NCBI GenBank assembly: GCA_005800465.1
Contig: SYFI01000054.1
Coordinates: 1-10,347 of the forward strand
Direction: 5' to 3'
Source: Actinomycetota bacterium
GTDB lineage: Bacteria; Actinomycetota; Thermoleophilia; Miltoncostaeales; Miltoncostaeaceae
Length of the DNA: 10,347 bases
Positions 1-6,292 of the stretch are shown here, one piece after another; position 1 is the stretch's first letter; each line of letters begins with the position of its first letter. The position numbers were made by a program, and so were the translations under genes. Under the pieces are notes generated by a model. The model was given only the letters and a program-made list of their open reading frames with translations. It had not been told where the DNA came from and ran no database searches.

Positions 1-1
1 G

Positions 2-319
2 CTTGGCGTTCGCGCCGTCATCGCGCAGTCGTTTGAGCGTATCCACCGCGGCAACCTCGTTGGCATGGGCGTACTGCCCCTGCAGTTCCTCGACGGCCAG
101 AGCGCCGAGAGCCTGGGCCTCACCGGCACGGAGACGTTCACCATCAACGGCGTATCCGACATGGTGCCGCGTGCACTCCTCACCGTCGAGCTCGGCGATG
201 GCCGTCAGTTCCAGGTGCAGTCGCGAATCGACGGCCCCAACGAGCTGAACTACCTCAAGAACGGCGGCATTCTGCCCACCGTGCTGCGTCGCCTCTACAA
301 GGAGAGCGCCAGCAACTGA
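2..319 (+). CDS. acnA: Aconitate hydratase, C-terminal part (5' end outside window)
   Basis: Aconitase interconverts citrate and isocitrate through cis-aconitate in the TCA cycle and carries a cytosolic [4Fe-4S] cluster. Only the last 105 residues are in the window, read from base 2 to the TGA at 317-319. They belong to the C-terminal swivel domain. The run SFERIHRGNLVGMGVLPLQF near the left edge is the conserved substrate-binding and hinge segment of the AcnA/IRP1 type (its Arg contacts substrate in known structures). The sequence then goes through TGTETFTINGV and a normal family ending (NGGILPTVLRRL). The cluster-binding Cys residues lie upstream and cannot be seen. Codon use is G+C-rich at third positions, and nothing looks damaged. 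A strong hairpin follows 15 bases after the stop, so this is probably the end of its transcript. Family identity is secure. Confidence 0.96.
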   Translation, partial: LGVRAVIAQSFERIHRGNLVGMGVLPLQFLDGQSAESLGLTGTETFTINGVSDMVPRALLTVELGDGRQFQVQSRIDGPNELNYLKNGGILPTVLRRLYKESASN

Positions 320-334
320 TGGTTAGCCGACACC

Positions 335-379
335 ACCCCGCGGTACGGAGATCCGGTGCCCCTCCGTACCGCGGGGTTT
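335..379 (+). terminator. Strong hairpin after aconitase, likely intrinsic terminator
   Basis: Bases 336-350 (ccccgcggtacggag) pair perfectly with 362-376, and A335 pairs with T377, giving a 16-bp stem with an 11-base loop (351-361). Only a short T run (377-379) follows. The stem is very stable and sits 15 bases past the aconitase stop, so termination is the likely role, although the U tract is weak. Flanking bases 331-339 (caccacccc) can also pair with 386-394 (ggggtggtg), which would partly compete with the main stem. Confidence 0.75.
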
Positions 380-398
380 CCGTGTGGGGTGGTGCGAT

Positions 399-427
399 TA
401 CGCTGAAAAGATCACCCCACTCAGGAG
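399..427 (+). promoter_or_regulatory. Possible -10 (TACGCT) and ribosome-binding site (AGGAG) of the secreted-protein gene
   Basis: AGGAG at 423-427 lies five bases before the GTG at 433. It decides the start in favour of that GTG, which is followed at once by a signal peptide. TACGCT at 399-404 fits the TANNNT form of a -10 element and would give a leader of about 20 bases. No convincing -35 is visible. The ribosome-binding site is well supported and the promoter is only possible. Confidence 0.5.
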
Positions 428-432
428 TCCCT

Positions 433-1865
433 GTGAGAGCGTCATCGCGCAGGAAAGCCATCTGCCTCGTTGCTGGATCCATCGGCATGTGTGCCATCGC
501 GAGCCCGGCGCTTGGCACAATCTGGACCGCAACCTACTACCCCATCACCAGCGGCAGCGCCGCCCCAGCATCCACCTCGTGGCAGTCGCCCATCGGCGTG
601 GCAACCACGGCATCGGGTGTGCCCGGCGTGTTCTACCGCGCCAATAACAAGTCGATTCAGGTCATCACCAAGGGCTCGGCAACGGCTGCGTGGCCGTCCA
701 AGGCGAGATAGTGGCTGGCGGCATCGGGGGCCATCGCGGCCCCGATGCTCGGAGCCGCGATGTGGACCACCGGGTCCGGTGGGGCTTTGCGCGCAGCATC
801 AGGCTCACGCCTCGCCCAGTCGGGCGCGGTCACGACCCGCAGCATCAACCCGCCGGTGAACCCGGTGTACAACCCCCGACCTCGGGTTCCGGCACGATGC
901 TCATGGGTCCCGTGTCATCGGGCGCCGCCTGGTACGGAATCGCAGGGGCCAAGACCGATGGCAGCGGCGCGCGCGCGTTCGGTGGCCTGATGCGCGCAGG
1001 GCAGGTTCCAGTGAACCTGCTTCCGTTCGAGGCCAACGCGGGAGCGGAACCGATTATTGCCGAGGGAGCCGACTCCACGGGCAACCTCACTGCGCTCGTT
1101 CGTGCGGGCACCGGGCCGGTGGGATGGGCCGTACGCCCGGCCAGCACATCGTCGTGGAGCGACGTCACGCCGCTTCCCGTGCAGCCAGTGACGGGCTCGC
1201 CATTCGCGGTGTCCGTGGCACCCGACGGATCTGCGGCGCTCGCGTATGTCGCGCCAGTCAACGCAGACGGCTCGCTGTCGGCCTCTGGCACCAGCTTCGG
1301 TGTGGTGTGGATGACGCGCATCACCTTTAACGCCGGGTGGCTCGGCCCATGGGTGGTCGGGGTCAACGACACCAGGCCATGGACGATCGGTGTGGAGATC
1401 GGCGGAACCGGGACCAGCGGATCCGTTGCCATGAGCTGGCTCCGCTCGCCTGGCCAGCAGAACTACAACACGCCGCTGGCGCTGTCGGTGACACGCGCCC
1501 AGTACCCGGGGTATCCGCTCCCGGCGGCCACGGTCATCCCCATCAGCATCGACGCGCTCACCACCAGCGAGCTCAGCGGCGGGTCGCTCACCACGCAGAT
1601 GAACGCGCAGAGCGTGGCCGCGGTGCTACGGGGATCAGGGGGAAGCCAGGGCACCTCGACGCCCCTCTACGCGACGACCTCCACCCCGACCACCCCGTGG
1701 ACGGCACTGGTGAACCTGTCCGGCACCCGCGGGTGTTCGGGAGGCTTCCCCGGGCTCAGCCTGTCGCCGTACAACACCGGCTTCTATGCCGCGTGGATGT
1801 GCGCTCACTCAGCACCCAATGGCTCCACGCAGCCCAACAGCATCGGGGTCTCGCAGTTCCGATGA
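433..1865 (+). pseudogene. Secreted repeat protein of unknown function, interrupted by a stop and a frameshift
   Basis: No family is recognised. Translation from GTG 433 gives a clear signal peptide: a basic start (RASSRRK), a hydrophobic core (AICLVAGSIGMCAIA) and a likely cleavage near SPALG-T. Then comes a Ser/Thr/Gly/Ala/Pro-rich extracellular-type sequence. The frame meets TAG at 709-711. The same frame keeps its character afterwards (AIAAPMLGAAMWTTGSGG, then INPPVNPVYNP) up to about 876. Beyond the C5 run at 873-877 the coding sequence continues one frame back (PTSGSGTMLMG...) to the TGA at 1863-1865. One extra C in that run would join the two parts; about 477 residues would result if the TAG were sense. 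A unit recurs at least three times: Val/Tyr-Arg-Ala or Leu-Tyr-Ala start, a Trp, then a Val/Leu-Ala/Ser-Pro turn and a hydrophobic strand. This suggests beta-propeller-like blades (inference). Two Cys near the C-terminus could form a disulfide. Sequencing error is an alternative to real decay. Confidence 0.7.
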
Positions 1866-1874
1866 GCAGCACGG

Positions 1875-1909
1875 GCACACCCCGGGGGCGCCGCGCCGCC
1901 GGGGTGTGC
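1875..1909. terminator. G+C-rich hairpin between convergent genes, possible bidirectional terminator
   Basis: Bases 1875-1885 (gcacaccccgg) pair with 1899-1909 (ccggggtgtgc), an 11-bp perfect stem with a 13-base loop. It lies 10 bases past the stop of the secreted-protein gene and 17 bases past the end of the minus-strand phosphatase gene. No T tract follows on either strand, so it would be an atypical terminator of the kind common in G+C-rich bacteria. Confidence 0.55.
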
Positions 1910-1925
1910 ACCACCACCTGACTGG

Positions 1926-2735
1926 TCAGTCGATGCCCGCTGCGGCGGCGTCGACCACCGCGCGAAGCGTGGCGGCCAGGCCGGGGCGGGCAGCCAAGAT
2001 GCCGGGCGCGCCCTCCGGGCCAGTGGGCAACTGCTGCACCTCGCCACCAGCGGCGATCACGATGACCGCACCGGCGGCAACATCCCACGCCTTGACGCCG
2101 AACTCGTAATAGCCGTCAAGGCGGCCGGCGGCAACCCAGGCCATGTCAAGCGCAGCTGAGCCGCCCCGGCGCATGTCGCGCACGTGCGGGATGACGCCCG
2201 ACAGGCGTAGCGCCTGGCGACGGCGGCGCACGGCGTCGTAGCCAAAGCCGCTGCCGATGAGCGCCTTGCTCAGGTTGTCGCGCGGCTCAAGTATCAGGGG
2301 CGTCCCGTTCAGCAGCGCGGGGCCACCCCGCACAGCACTGAAGGTCTCGCCGCGAATCGGGTCGTGCACCACACCCACGAGGCCACCGTCATCGTCGTGG
2401 CAGCCGATGCTCACCGCCCACTGCGGGTAGCTCCACAGGTAATTGGTGGTGCCATCCAGCGGGTCAACCAACCACGTAAGCCCCGTGGTGCCGTCCTCGG
2501 CCTCACCCGACTCCTCGCTGAGAATGGCGTCGTCGGGGCGCTCGGCGCGGATCATGCCGAGACTCGTCTCGTCGGCCTCCCGGTCGGCGTCGCTCACCAG
2601 ATCGGTGGCGCTGCTCTTCTCGGTCAGGCCCTCTGCGGGCCGGTCGAACCGGGCCAGCAGTTGGCGGCCGGCGATCTCGGCGGCGCGCAGCGCCAGGTCG
2701 AGCACGGCATTTGCAGTGGTGGCGTCTGTGGTCAC
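1926..2735 (-). CDS. Inositol monophosphatase family protein (IMPase/SuhB-like)
   Basis: A Mg2+-dependent phosphatase of the inositol monophosphatase family, 269 residues, the usual length. Family motifs in order are: TDLVSDADREAD (44-55); the metal-binding ESEE-like segment at 71-77, with Glu74/Glu75; the signature DPLDGTTNY at 91-99, with Asp91 and Asp94 as metal ligands; and WDVAAG at 217-222, with Asp218 as the last ligand. All catalytic positions are present. Substrate cannot be told from sequence. Inositol-1-phosphate is typical, and relatives act on histidinol phosphate, fructose-1,6-bisphosphate or PAP. The start is GTG at 2735-2733. There is no Shine-Dalgarno sequence, but TACCCT lies 8 bases upstream, suggesting a leaderless transcript. 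The gene is divergent from ispH with 53 bases between starts. No partner gene points to a particular pathway. Confidence 0.92.
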   Translation of the reverse strand: MTTDATTANAVLDLALRAAEIAGRQLLARFDRPAEGLTEKSSATDLVSDADREADETSLGMIRAERPDDAILSEESGEAEDGTTGLTWLVDPLDGTTNYLWSYPQWAVSIGCHDDDGGLVGVVHDPIRGETFSAVRGGPALLNGTPLILEPRDNLSKALIGSGFGYDAVRRRRQALRLSGVIPHVRDMRRGGSAALDMAWVAAGRLDGYYEFGVKAWDVAAGAVIVIAAGGEVQQLPTGPEGAPGILAARPGLAATLRAVVDAAAAGID

Positions 2736-2743
2736 GAGGGGGC

Positions 2744-2749
2744 AGGGTA
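2744..2749 (-). promoter_or_regulatory. Candidate leaderless -10 element (TACCCT) of the phosphatase gene
   Basis: On the minus strand TACCCT ends exactly 8 bases before the GTG start at 2735. No Shine-Dalgarno sequence lies between. It matches TANNNT, the -10 form known from leaderless actinobacterial promoters. The same spacing occurs at ispH and hemQ in this window. No -35 is evident. Confidence 0.45.
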
Positions 2750-2774
2750 CCGACCATTGACGGGCCGGGGGCGC

Positions 2775-2780
2775 TAGCGT
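2775..2780 (+). promoter_or_regulatory. Candidate leaderless -10 element (TAGCGT) of ispH
   Basis: TAGCGT ends exactly 8 bases before the ATG at 2789, and there is no Shine-Dalgarno sequence. It overlaps the perfect 8-base palindrome cgctagcg (2772-2779). TTGACG at 2757-2762 resembles a -35 but is only 12 bases away, too close for a normal sigma-70 promoter. Confidence 0.45.
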
Positions 2781-2788
2781 TCCACTCT

Positions 2789-3730
2789 ATGCCGAACTCA
2801 GTGAACCTCATCTCCCCGCGCGGCTACTGCGCGGGCGTCGACCGCGCCATCGAGACCGTTGACCGACTCCTCGAGGATCGCGGGGCACCCATCTACGTGC
2901 GCGGCGAGATCGTGCACAACCAGTACGTGGTGAAGACCCTCGCCGACAAGGGCGCGGTGTTCGTGGAAACCCCCGAAGAGGTGCCGGAGGGCTCGATCAT
3001 CGTGCTGTCGGCCCACGGCAGCGCACCCGACATCTACTCACGCTGTGTTGCGCGCAACCTCGAGGTGATCGATGCCACCTGCCCCCTCGTGAGCAAGGTG
3101 CACGCCGAGGTGCGCAGGTATGCCGGGAAGGGCGCCACCGTGCTCCTGGTGGGGCACATGCAACACGACGAGGTCATCGGCACCCGCGGCGAGGCCCCCG
3201 AACGGGTCATCGTGGTTGAGGATGTCGCACAGGCCGAGACCGTCGAGGTTCCCGACCCCGGGCACGTGGCCCTCACCACCCAGACCACGCTCTCGCTGGA
3301 TGACACCGCCGAGATCATCGCGGTCTTGCGCCGCAGGTTCCCCGCGCTACAGTCGCCCACCAGCAGTGACATCTGTTATGCCACACAGAACCGTCAAGAC
3401 GCCGTGAAGAGCGCCGTGAGCGCTGACCCTTCGGCCGCACCCGAATTGGTGCTGGTGGTGGGATCGCAGAACTCATCCAACTCGCAGCGCCTTGTGGAGG
3501 TCGCCCGCGCCGGTGGCGCCGCCTCGTACCTCATCGACGGCGTCAACGACCTCGATCCAGCCTGGCTTCGGGGCCAACCCCGCGTGGCGCTCACCGCCGG
3601 TGCATCGGCACCCGAGGTGCTCGTACGCGAGGTGCTCGAATTCCTCGAGACCAAGGGCTACACACGCAGAGGCAGCGAGGTACCAACCGACGAGGGCGTG
3701 GTGTTCGCCCTGCCACCGCAGATCAGGTAG
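2789..3730 (+). CDS. ispH: 4-hydroxy-3-methylbut-2-enyl diphosphate reductase
   Basis: IspH (LytB) makes IPP and DMAPP from HMBPP in the last step of the MEP isoprenoid pathway, using a cytosolic iron-sulfur cluster. The 313-residue length is normal. The three cluster Cys are present: Cys14 in PRGYCAG, Cys98 in DATCPLV and Cys196 in SSDICYATQNRQ. Substrate-binding residues are also visible: His43 (EIVHN), His76 (SAHG), His126 and Glu128 in the MQHDEV segment, TTQTTLS (163-169) and SQNSSNSQRL (226-235). The ATG at 2789 is chosen because the protein begins in register with the family N-terminus, and further upstream codons in frame read as non-homologous sequence. No Shine-Dalgarno sequence precedes it. 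The gene ends only 14 bases before the convergent pyrophosphorylase gene. Its presence shows that the organism uses the MEP pathway. Identification is secure. Confidence 0.97.
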   Translation: MPNSVNLISPRGYCAGVDRAIETVDRLLEDRGAPIYVRGEIVHNQYVVKTLADKGAVFVETPEEVPEGSIIVLSAHGSAPDIYSRCVARNLEVIDATCPLVSKVHAEVRRYAGKGATVLLVGHMQHDEVIGTRGEAPERVIVVEDVAQAETVEVPDPGHVALTTQTTLSLDDTAEIIAVLRRRFPALQSPTSSDICYATQNRQDAVKSAVSADPSAAPELVLVVGSQNSSNSQRLVEVARAGGAASYLIDGVNDLDPAWLRGQPRVALTAGASAPEVLVREVLEFLETKGYTRRGSEVPTDEGVVFALPPQIR

Positions 3731-3744
3731 CGGCGCGAGGCAGG

Positions 3745-5118
3745 CTATGCGGGCGGCGGGAAGTACACGGGCTCGTCGATGATGAGGTCGGTGGGCACGC
3801 GGCCGTGCAGGTCGGCCGGATCCTGCGCGAAGCGCGGGTCAATCTCCACCACTGCTCCGTCCGGCACGGTAACGCCGGAGCTCTGGAGCCATCGCGATGC
3901 CCGCGCCACCATCGCCACGCGGCAGGTATCGGGCGAATCGGCACCGTCGGCGTTCTTCACCGGGGCGAAGCGCTCTTCACGCGCCATCTCCACCGTGGCG
4001 GTGCGCGCCGCAAGCGGCAGGGCGTCGAATATGAAGGCCTCGAACTTGACGGCGTTCGCTGCCTGCGGGTCGGGGTCGTCCACCGTGGCCACCCGCTTCT
4101 CAGCTCGGTGGAATGGCAACTCCACCTCCCCGCTCGCGATGCGCGTCGCGAACCCGCGGTCCAGACAGTGCACGCCAGTTGACCCAGCCCAATACGTCAG
4201 CGCGCCATCGGCGTCGTGGGCCTGTTCCAGATCCTTGGGCAGGTCGCTGTATTCCACCAGTGCAGTGCGGCCGTCCACCGTGGCCATTACGCCCATGCGC
4301 TCCTCGGCCGAGGTCTTGGCGACCACCAGCGTGCTCATCTCGGCCTGCGCCATGAGGTGCGCGCCGACAAGCTCCGGATCAGCCGGGCGCATGAGCGGGT
4401 TATCCACCTGCATGGTCATGATCACGTCGATGCCCCGCTCTTCCAGATCGCCCAGCACCGCGGCGCGGCCCATGGCGCGGAAGATGCCCCCATGGCCATC
4501 GGGCGAGAGGGTCAGTTGATCGGGAGCCTCATGCAAGATGTCGCCCGTGGCCGGGTCAACCGCGGGCAGCATGCCCTGCACGAACGTGCCCACCGTGCGG
4601 GGATCGAGTCCAAACATGGCGTGCTTCTCGAAGAACGCCATGGTCTCGGCGTCAGTCCCCGGCGATGTCATAAGCCAAAACGGCAGGTCGCACCCGTAGT
4701 CACGACGGCTCGCCCCGATACCCGCCGCGTGAATGGCAAACAACGAGTGCAGAGTGACGGGACCGATGCGAAACATGCCCTTGGGTGAGTCAAATCCGAG
4801 GCGCGTGCCCTGCCCCCCGGCAAGCAGCACCACTGCCACGCGGTTGTCGCGAAGCGCCTGCTCACCCACCGCCCGCGCCTCAGCCCGGCCATCAGGGTGG
4901 TCGGCAATGCGATCCACCATTGCGGGACCGATCTCAGCACGGTGCGCCTGCCCCTGCGGGGACCGCACCATCGTCTGCACGAGACGCTGCACAAGCGACA
5001 GGTCAAGTGCCGCACACTGCAGGGCGAGCCGGCCGTGTGCATCGCCCGAAAGTTCGGACAGGGAGGCCGCCAGGCGCGATTGCCCGGCGGCCTCCAGCTG
5101 GTCCATCAGCTCACTCAT
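3745..5118 (-). CDS. UAP1-like UDP-N-acetylhexosamine pyrophosphorylase (UDPGP family)
   Basis: This 457-residue nucleotidyltransferase of the UDPGP family probably makes UDP-GlcNAc or UDP-GalNAc from UTP and the sugar-1-phosphate. The nucleotide-binding loop LAGGQGTRLG is at 99-108, with PKG at 112-114, PDGHGG at 206-211, and the metal-binding QVDNPL at 237-242 (Asp239). Later segments match the eukaryotic UAP1/AGX type rather than UTP-glucose pyrophosphorylase: VEYSDLPKD (288-296), FHRAEKR (336-342), KFEAFIFDALPLA (358-370) and FAPVKNADGADSPDTCR (384-400). The C-terminus ends in a proline-rich tail. The start ATG overlaps the stop of the upstream alcohol dehydrogenase gene as ATGA, so translation is probably coupled. 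This is not the GlmU type with a left-handed beta-helix, and glmU could exist elsewhere in the genome. Which N-acetylhexosamine is used cannot be told; UDP-glucose or a broad-range UDP-sugar activity is also possible. Confidence 0.85.
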   Translation of the reverse strand: MSELMDQLEAAGQSRLAASLSELSGDAHGRLALQCAALDLSLVQRLVQTMVRSPQGQAHRAEIGPAMVDRIADHPDGRAEARAVGEQALRDNRVAVVLLAGGQGTRLGFDSPKGMFRIGPVTLHSLFAIHAAGIGASRRDYGCDLPFWLMTSPGTDAETMAFFEKHAMFGLDPRTVGTFVQGMLPAVDPATGDILHEAPDQLTLSPDGHGGIFRAMGRAAVLGDLEERGIDVIMTMQVDNPLMRPADPELVGAHLMAQAEMSTLVVAKTSAEERMGVMATVDGRTALVEYSDLPKDLEQAHDADGALTYWAGSTGVHCLDRGFATRIASGEVELPFHRAEKRVATVDDPDPQAANAVKFEAFIFDALPLAARTATVEMAREERFAPVKNADGADSPDTCRVAMVARASRWLQSSGVTVPDGAVVEIDPRFAQDPADLHGRVPTDLIIDEPVYFPPPA

Positions 5119-6203
5119 GCGGGGATGAGGGCCACCTTGATGACGCCCTCTTCGCGCGACTGCATCTTGCGGTAGCCATCCGGAGCCTCCTCCAACGAGA
5201 GCTCTGTGGTGAGGAGCGGCGCGGGATCGACCCGTCCGGCCTTCACCGCGTCAAGCAGCTCACCGAAATACGCCGGGCCCGGCACCAGGCCGCCCGTGAT
5301 GGTGATGTTGCGAAGGAACTGGTCGAACCAGTTGATCTCGGGCACGTTCTGCATGAAGTGGTCCATGCCGAGGCAGGCGATGGATCCACCGGCGCGCACA
5401 GTGGCGTGAGCAGCGACCATCGACGACTTGCCGCTGATGGAATCGACAACCACGTGGGCACCCTCGCCATTGGTCATCTCCATCACAAGTTCCTTGATCT
5501 CGTCCGGCTCGCGGGACGTCACGACGCCCGTGGCACCGAGCTCGCGGGCAACGGCGAGACGGTCCTCGTGATGCCCCAGCGCGATGATGCTGGCGCCGTC
5601 CATCGCCGACGCGCCGTGAATAGCCGAGAGGCCAACTGCACCGTCACCGATAACCACCACGTTGTAACCGGGCTTCATGCCAGCCTTGCGCAGGCCGTGC
5701 CACCCGGTGGACATCACGTCCACCAGCGGCAGCATTGTCTTCTGGCGGTCCAGACCGGCGAACTCGTCGGGCATCTGGATCAGGGTGGTGGATGCCAGCG
5801 GCACACGCACGTAGTCACTCTGGCCACCCTGCGTGCCACCGCCGTGCTGCCATGTGCGGGGGGCCCAGCCAAACAGCGACCACGAGTTGCACGACGAGTG
5901 CAGGTGCTCCCTGCACATGGGGCAGGTGCCGTCGAGGATCGAGCACGAGGCAAGAACGCGATCGCCGGCGCGCAGGTTGGTCACCTCGGCGCCGACCTCT
6001 TCGACCGTTCCGATGAACTCATGGCCAAGGCGCGAGCCGGGCTCAAATCCAAAGGCCGAGCCGGCGTTGAGGATGTGCAGGTCTGAGCCACAGATGGCCG
6101 CCATGGTCACCTTCACCACGGCATCGGTCGGCTTCTCGATCTGTGCGTCAGGCACGTCCTCGACGCGTACATCTTGATCGCCATTGAAGATAAGGCCCCG
6201 CAT
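5115..6203 (-). CDS. Zinc-dependent alcohol dehydrogenase (MDR superfamily)
   Basis: A 362-residue medium-chain dehydrogenase/reductase that would oxidise an alcohol or reduce an aldehyde with NAD(P). Catalytic-zinc ligands are Cys38 (AAICGSDLH), His61 and Glu62 (GHEF), with Asp162 at the usual later position. The structural-zinc loop reads DGTCPMC...SSC: Cys94, Cys97 and Cys105 are present, but Asp91 stands where the first Cys is expected. The Rossmann motif GDGAVGL is at 186-192. The next strand ends ALGHHEDRL without the acidic residue typical of NAD enzymes, so NADP use is possible (inference). The start ATG at 6203 has GGAG 7 bases upstream and begins the family N-terminus; a longer in-frame extension to 6302 would run into the divergent gene and looks non-coding. 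The gene is first in an operon with the UAP1-like gene (4-bp overlap). The true substrate is unknown. Confidence 0.93.
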   Translation of the reverse strand: MRGLIFNGDQDVRVEDVPDAQIEKPTDAVVKVTMAAICGSDLHILNAGSAFGFEPGSRLGHEFIGTVEEVGAEVTNLRAGDRVLASCSILDGTCPMCREHLHSSCNSWSLFGWAPRTWQHGGGTQGGQSDYVRVPLASTTLIQMPDEFAGLDRQKTMLPLVDVMSTGWHGLRKAGMKPGYNVVVIGDGAVGLSAIHGASAMDGASIIALGHHEDRLAVARELGATGVVTSREPDEIKELVMEMTNGEGAHVVVDSISGKSSMVAAHATVRAGGSIACLGMDHFMQNVPEINWFDQFLRNITITGGLVPGPAYFGELLDAVKAGRVDPAPLLTTELSLEEAPDGYRKMQSREEGVIKVALIPA

Positions 6204-6209
6204 GTCCAC

Positions 6210-6215
6210 TCTCCG
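6210..6215 (-). promoter_or_regulatory. Ribosome-binding site of the alcohol dehydrogenase gene
   Basis: The minus-strand sequence just before the ATG at 6203 reads ctcggagagtggac. Its GGAGAG provides a Shine-Dalgarno match about 7 bases from the start. This separates the gene from the SD-less starts elsewhere in the window and supports 6203 over the upstream in-frame starts. Confidence 0.6.
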
Positions 6216-6230
6216 AGTTGGTTGCCTGCC

Positions 6231-6237
6231 TAGTATC
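6231..6237. promoter_or_regulatory. Possible overlapping divergent -10 elements (TAGTAT / GATACT)
   Basis: In the 89-base gap between two divergent SD-bearing genes, tagtatc reads TAGTAT on the plus strand and GATACT on the minus strand. Each matches four of six TATAAT positions. They would give leaders of about 50 bases (phosphatase) and 20 bases (dehydrogenase). No good -35 is seen on either side, so this is weak. A small hairpin (6247-6251 with 6256-6260) lies in the phosphatase leader. Confidence 0.25.
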
Positions 6238-6277
6238 GCCCACCAGGCCCCACAAGGGGCGCCATAACGGATCATCC

Positions 6278-6284
6278 AGAGGAG
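6278..6284 (+). promoter_or_regulatory. Ribosome-binding site (AGAGGAG) of the phosphatase gene
   Basis: AGAGGAG lies 8 bases before the ATG at 6293, a near-ideal Shine-Dalgarno match. It fixes that start rather than the in-frame codon at 6218. Confidence 0.75.
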
Positions 6285-6292
6285 ACCGCGAC

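Noticed and set aside
690..872. GTG start at 690 for the later part of the secreted protein
   Set aside because: The first 60 residues in that frame are Arg/His-rich and unlike the rest, while the overlapping frame gives Ala/Thr/Ser-rich sequence matching the repeat unit. No ribosome-binding site precedes 690.
845..1432. A 195-codon minus-strand open frame opposite the secreted protein
   Set aside because: It is Pro/Ala/Ser-rich, without a signal, motif or ribosome-binding site. The plus-strand frame shows the repeat structure.
2757..2762. TTGACG as a -35 box for ispH
   Set aside because: It is only 12 bases from TAGCGT and no better -10 lies 16-18 bases downstream, so it is probably chance.
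3779..4519. A 246-codon open frame on the plus strand
   Set aside because: It is antisense to the UAP1-like gene, has a Ser/Arg/Ala-rich composition and no ribosome-binding site. The minus-strand protein has complete family motifs.
4785..6086. A 433-codon open frame on the plus strand
   Set aside because: It lies opposite the alcohol dehydrogenase and UAP1-like genes, is rich in His, Arg, Gly and Ala, and shows no family motif. It is an antisense shadow of high G+C coding sequence.
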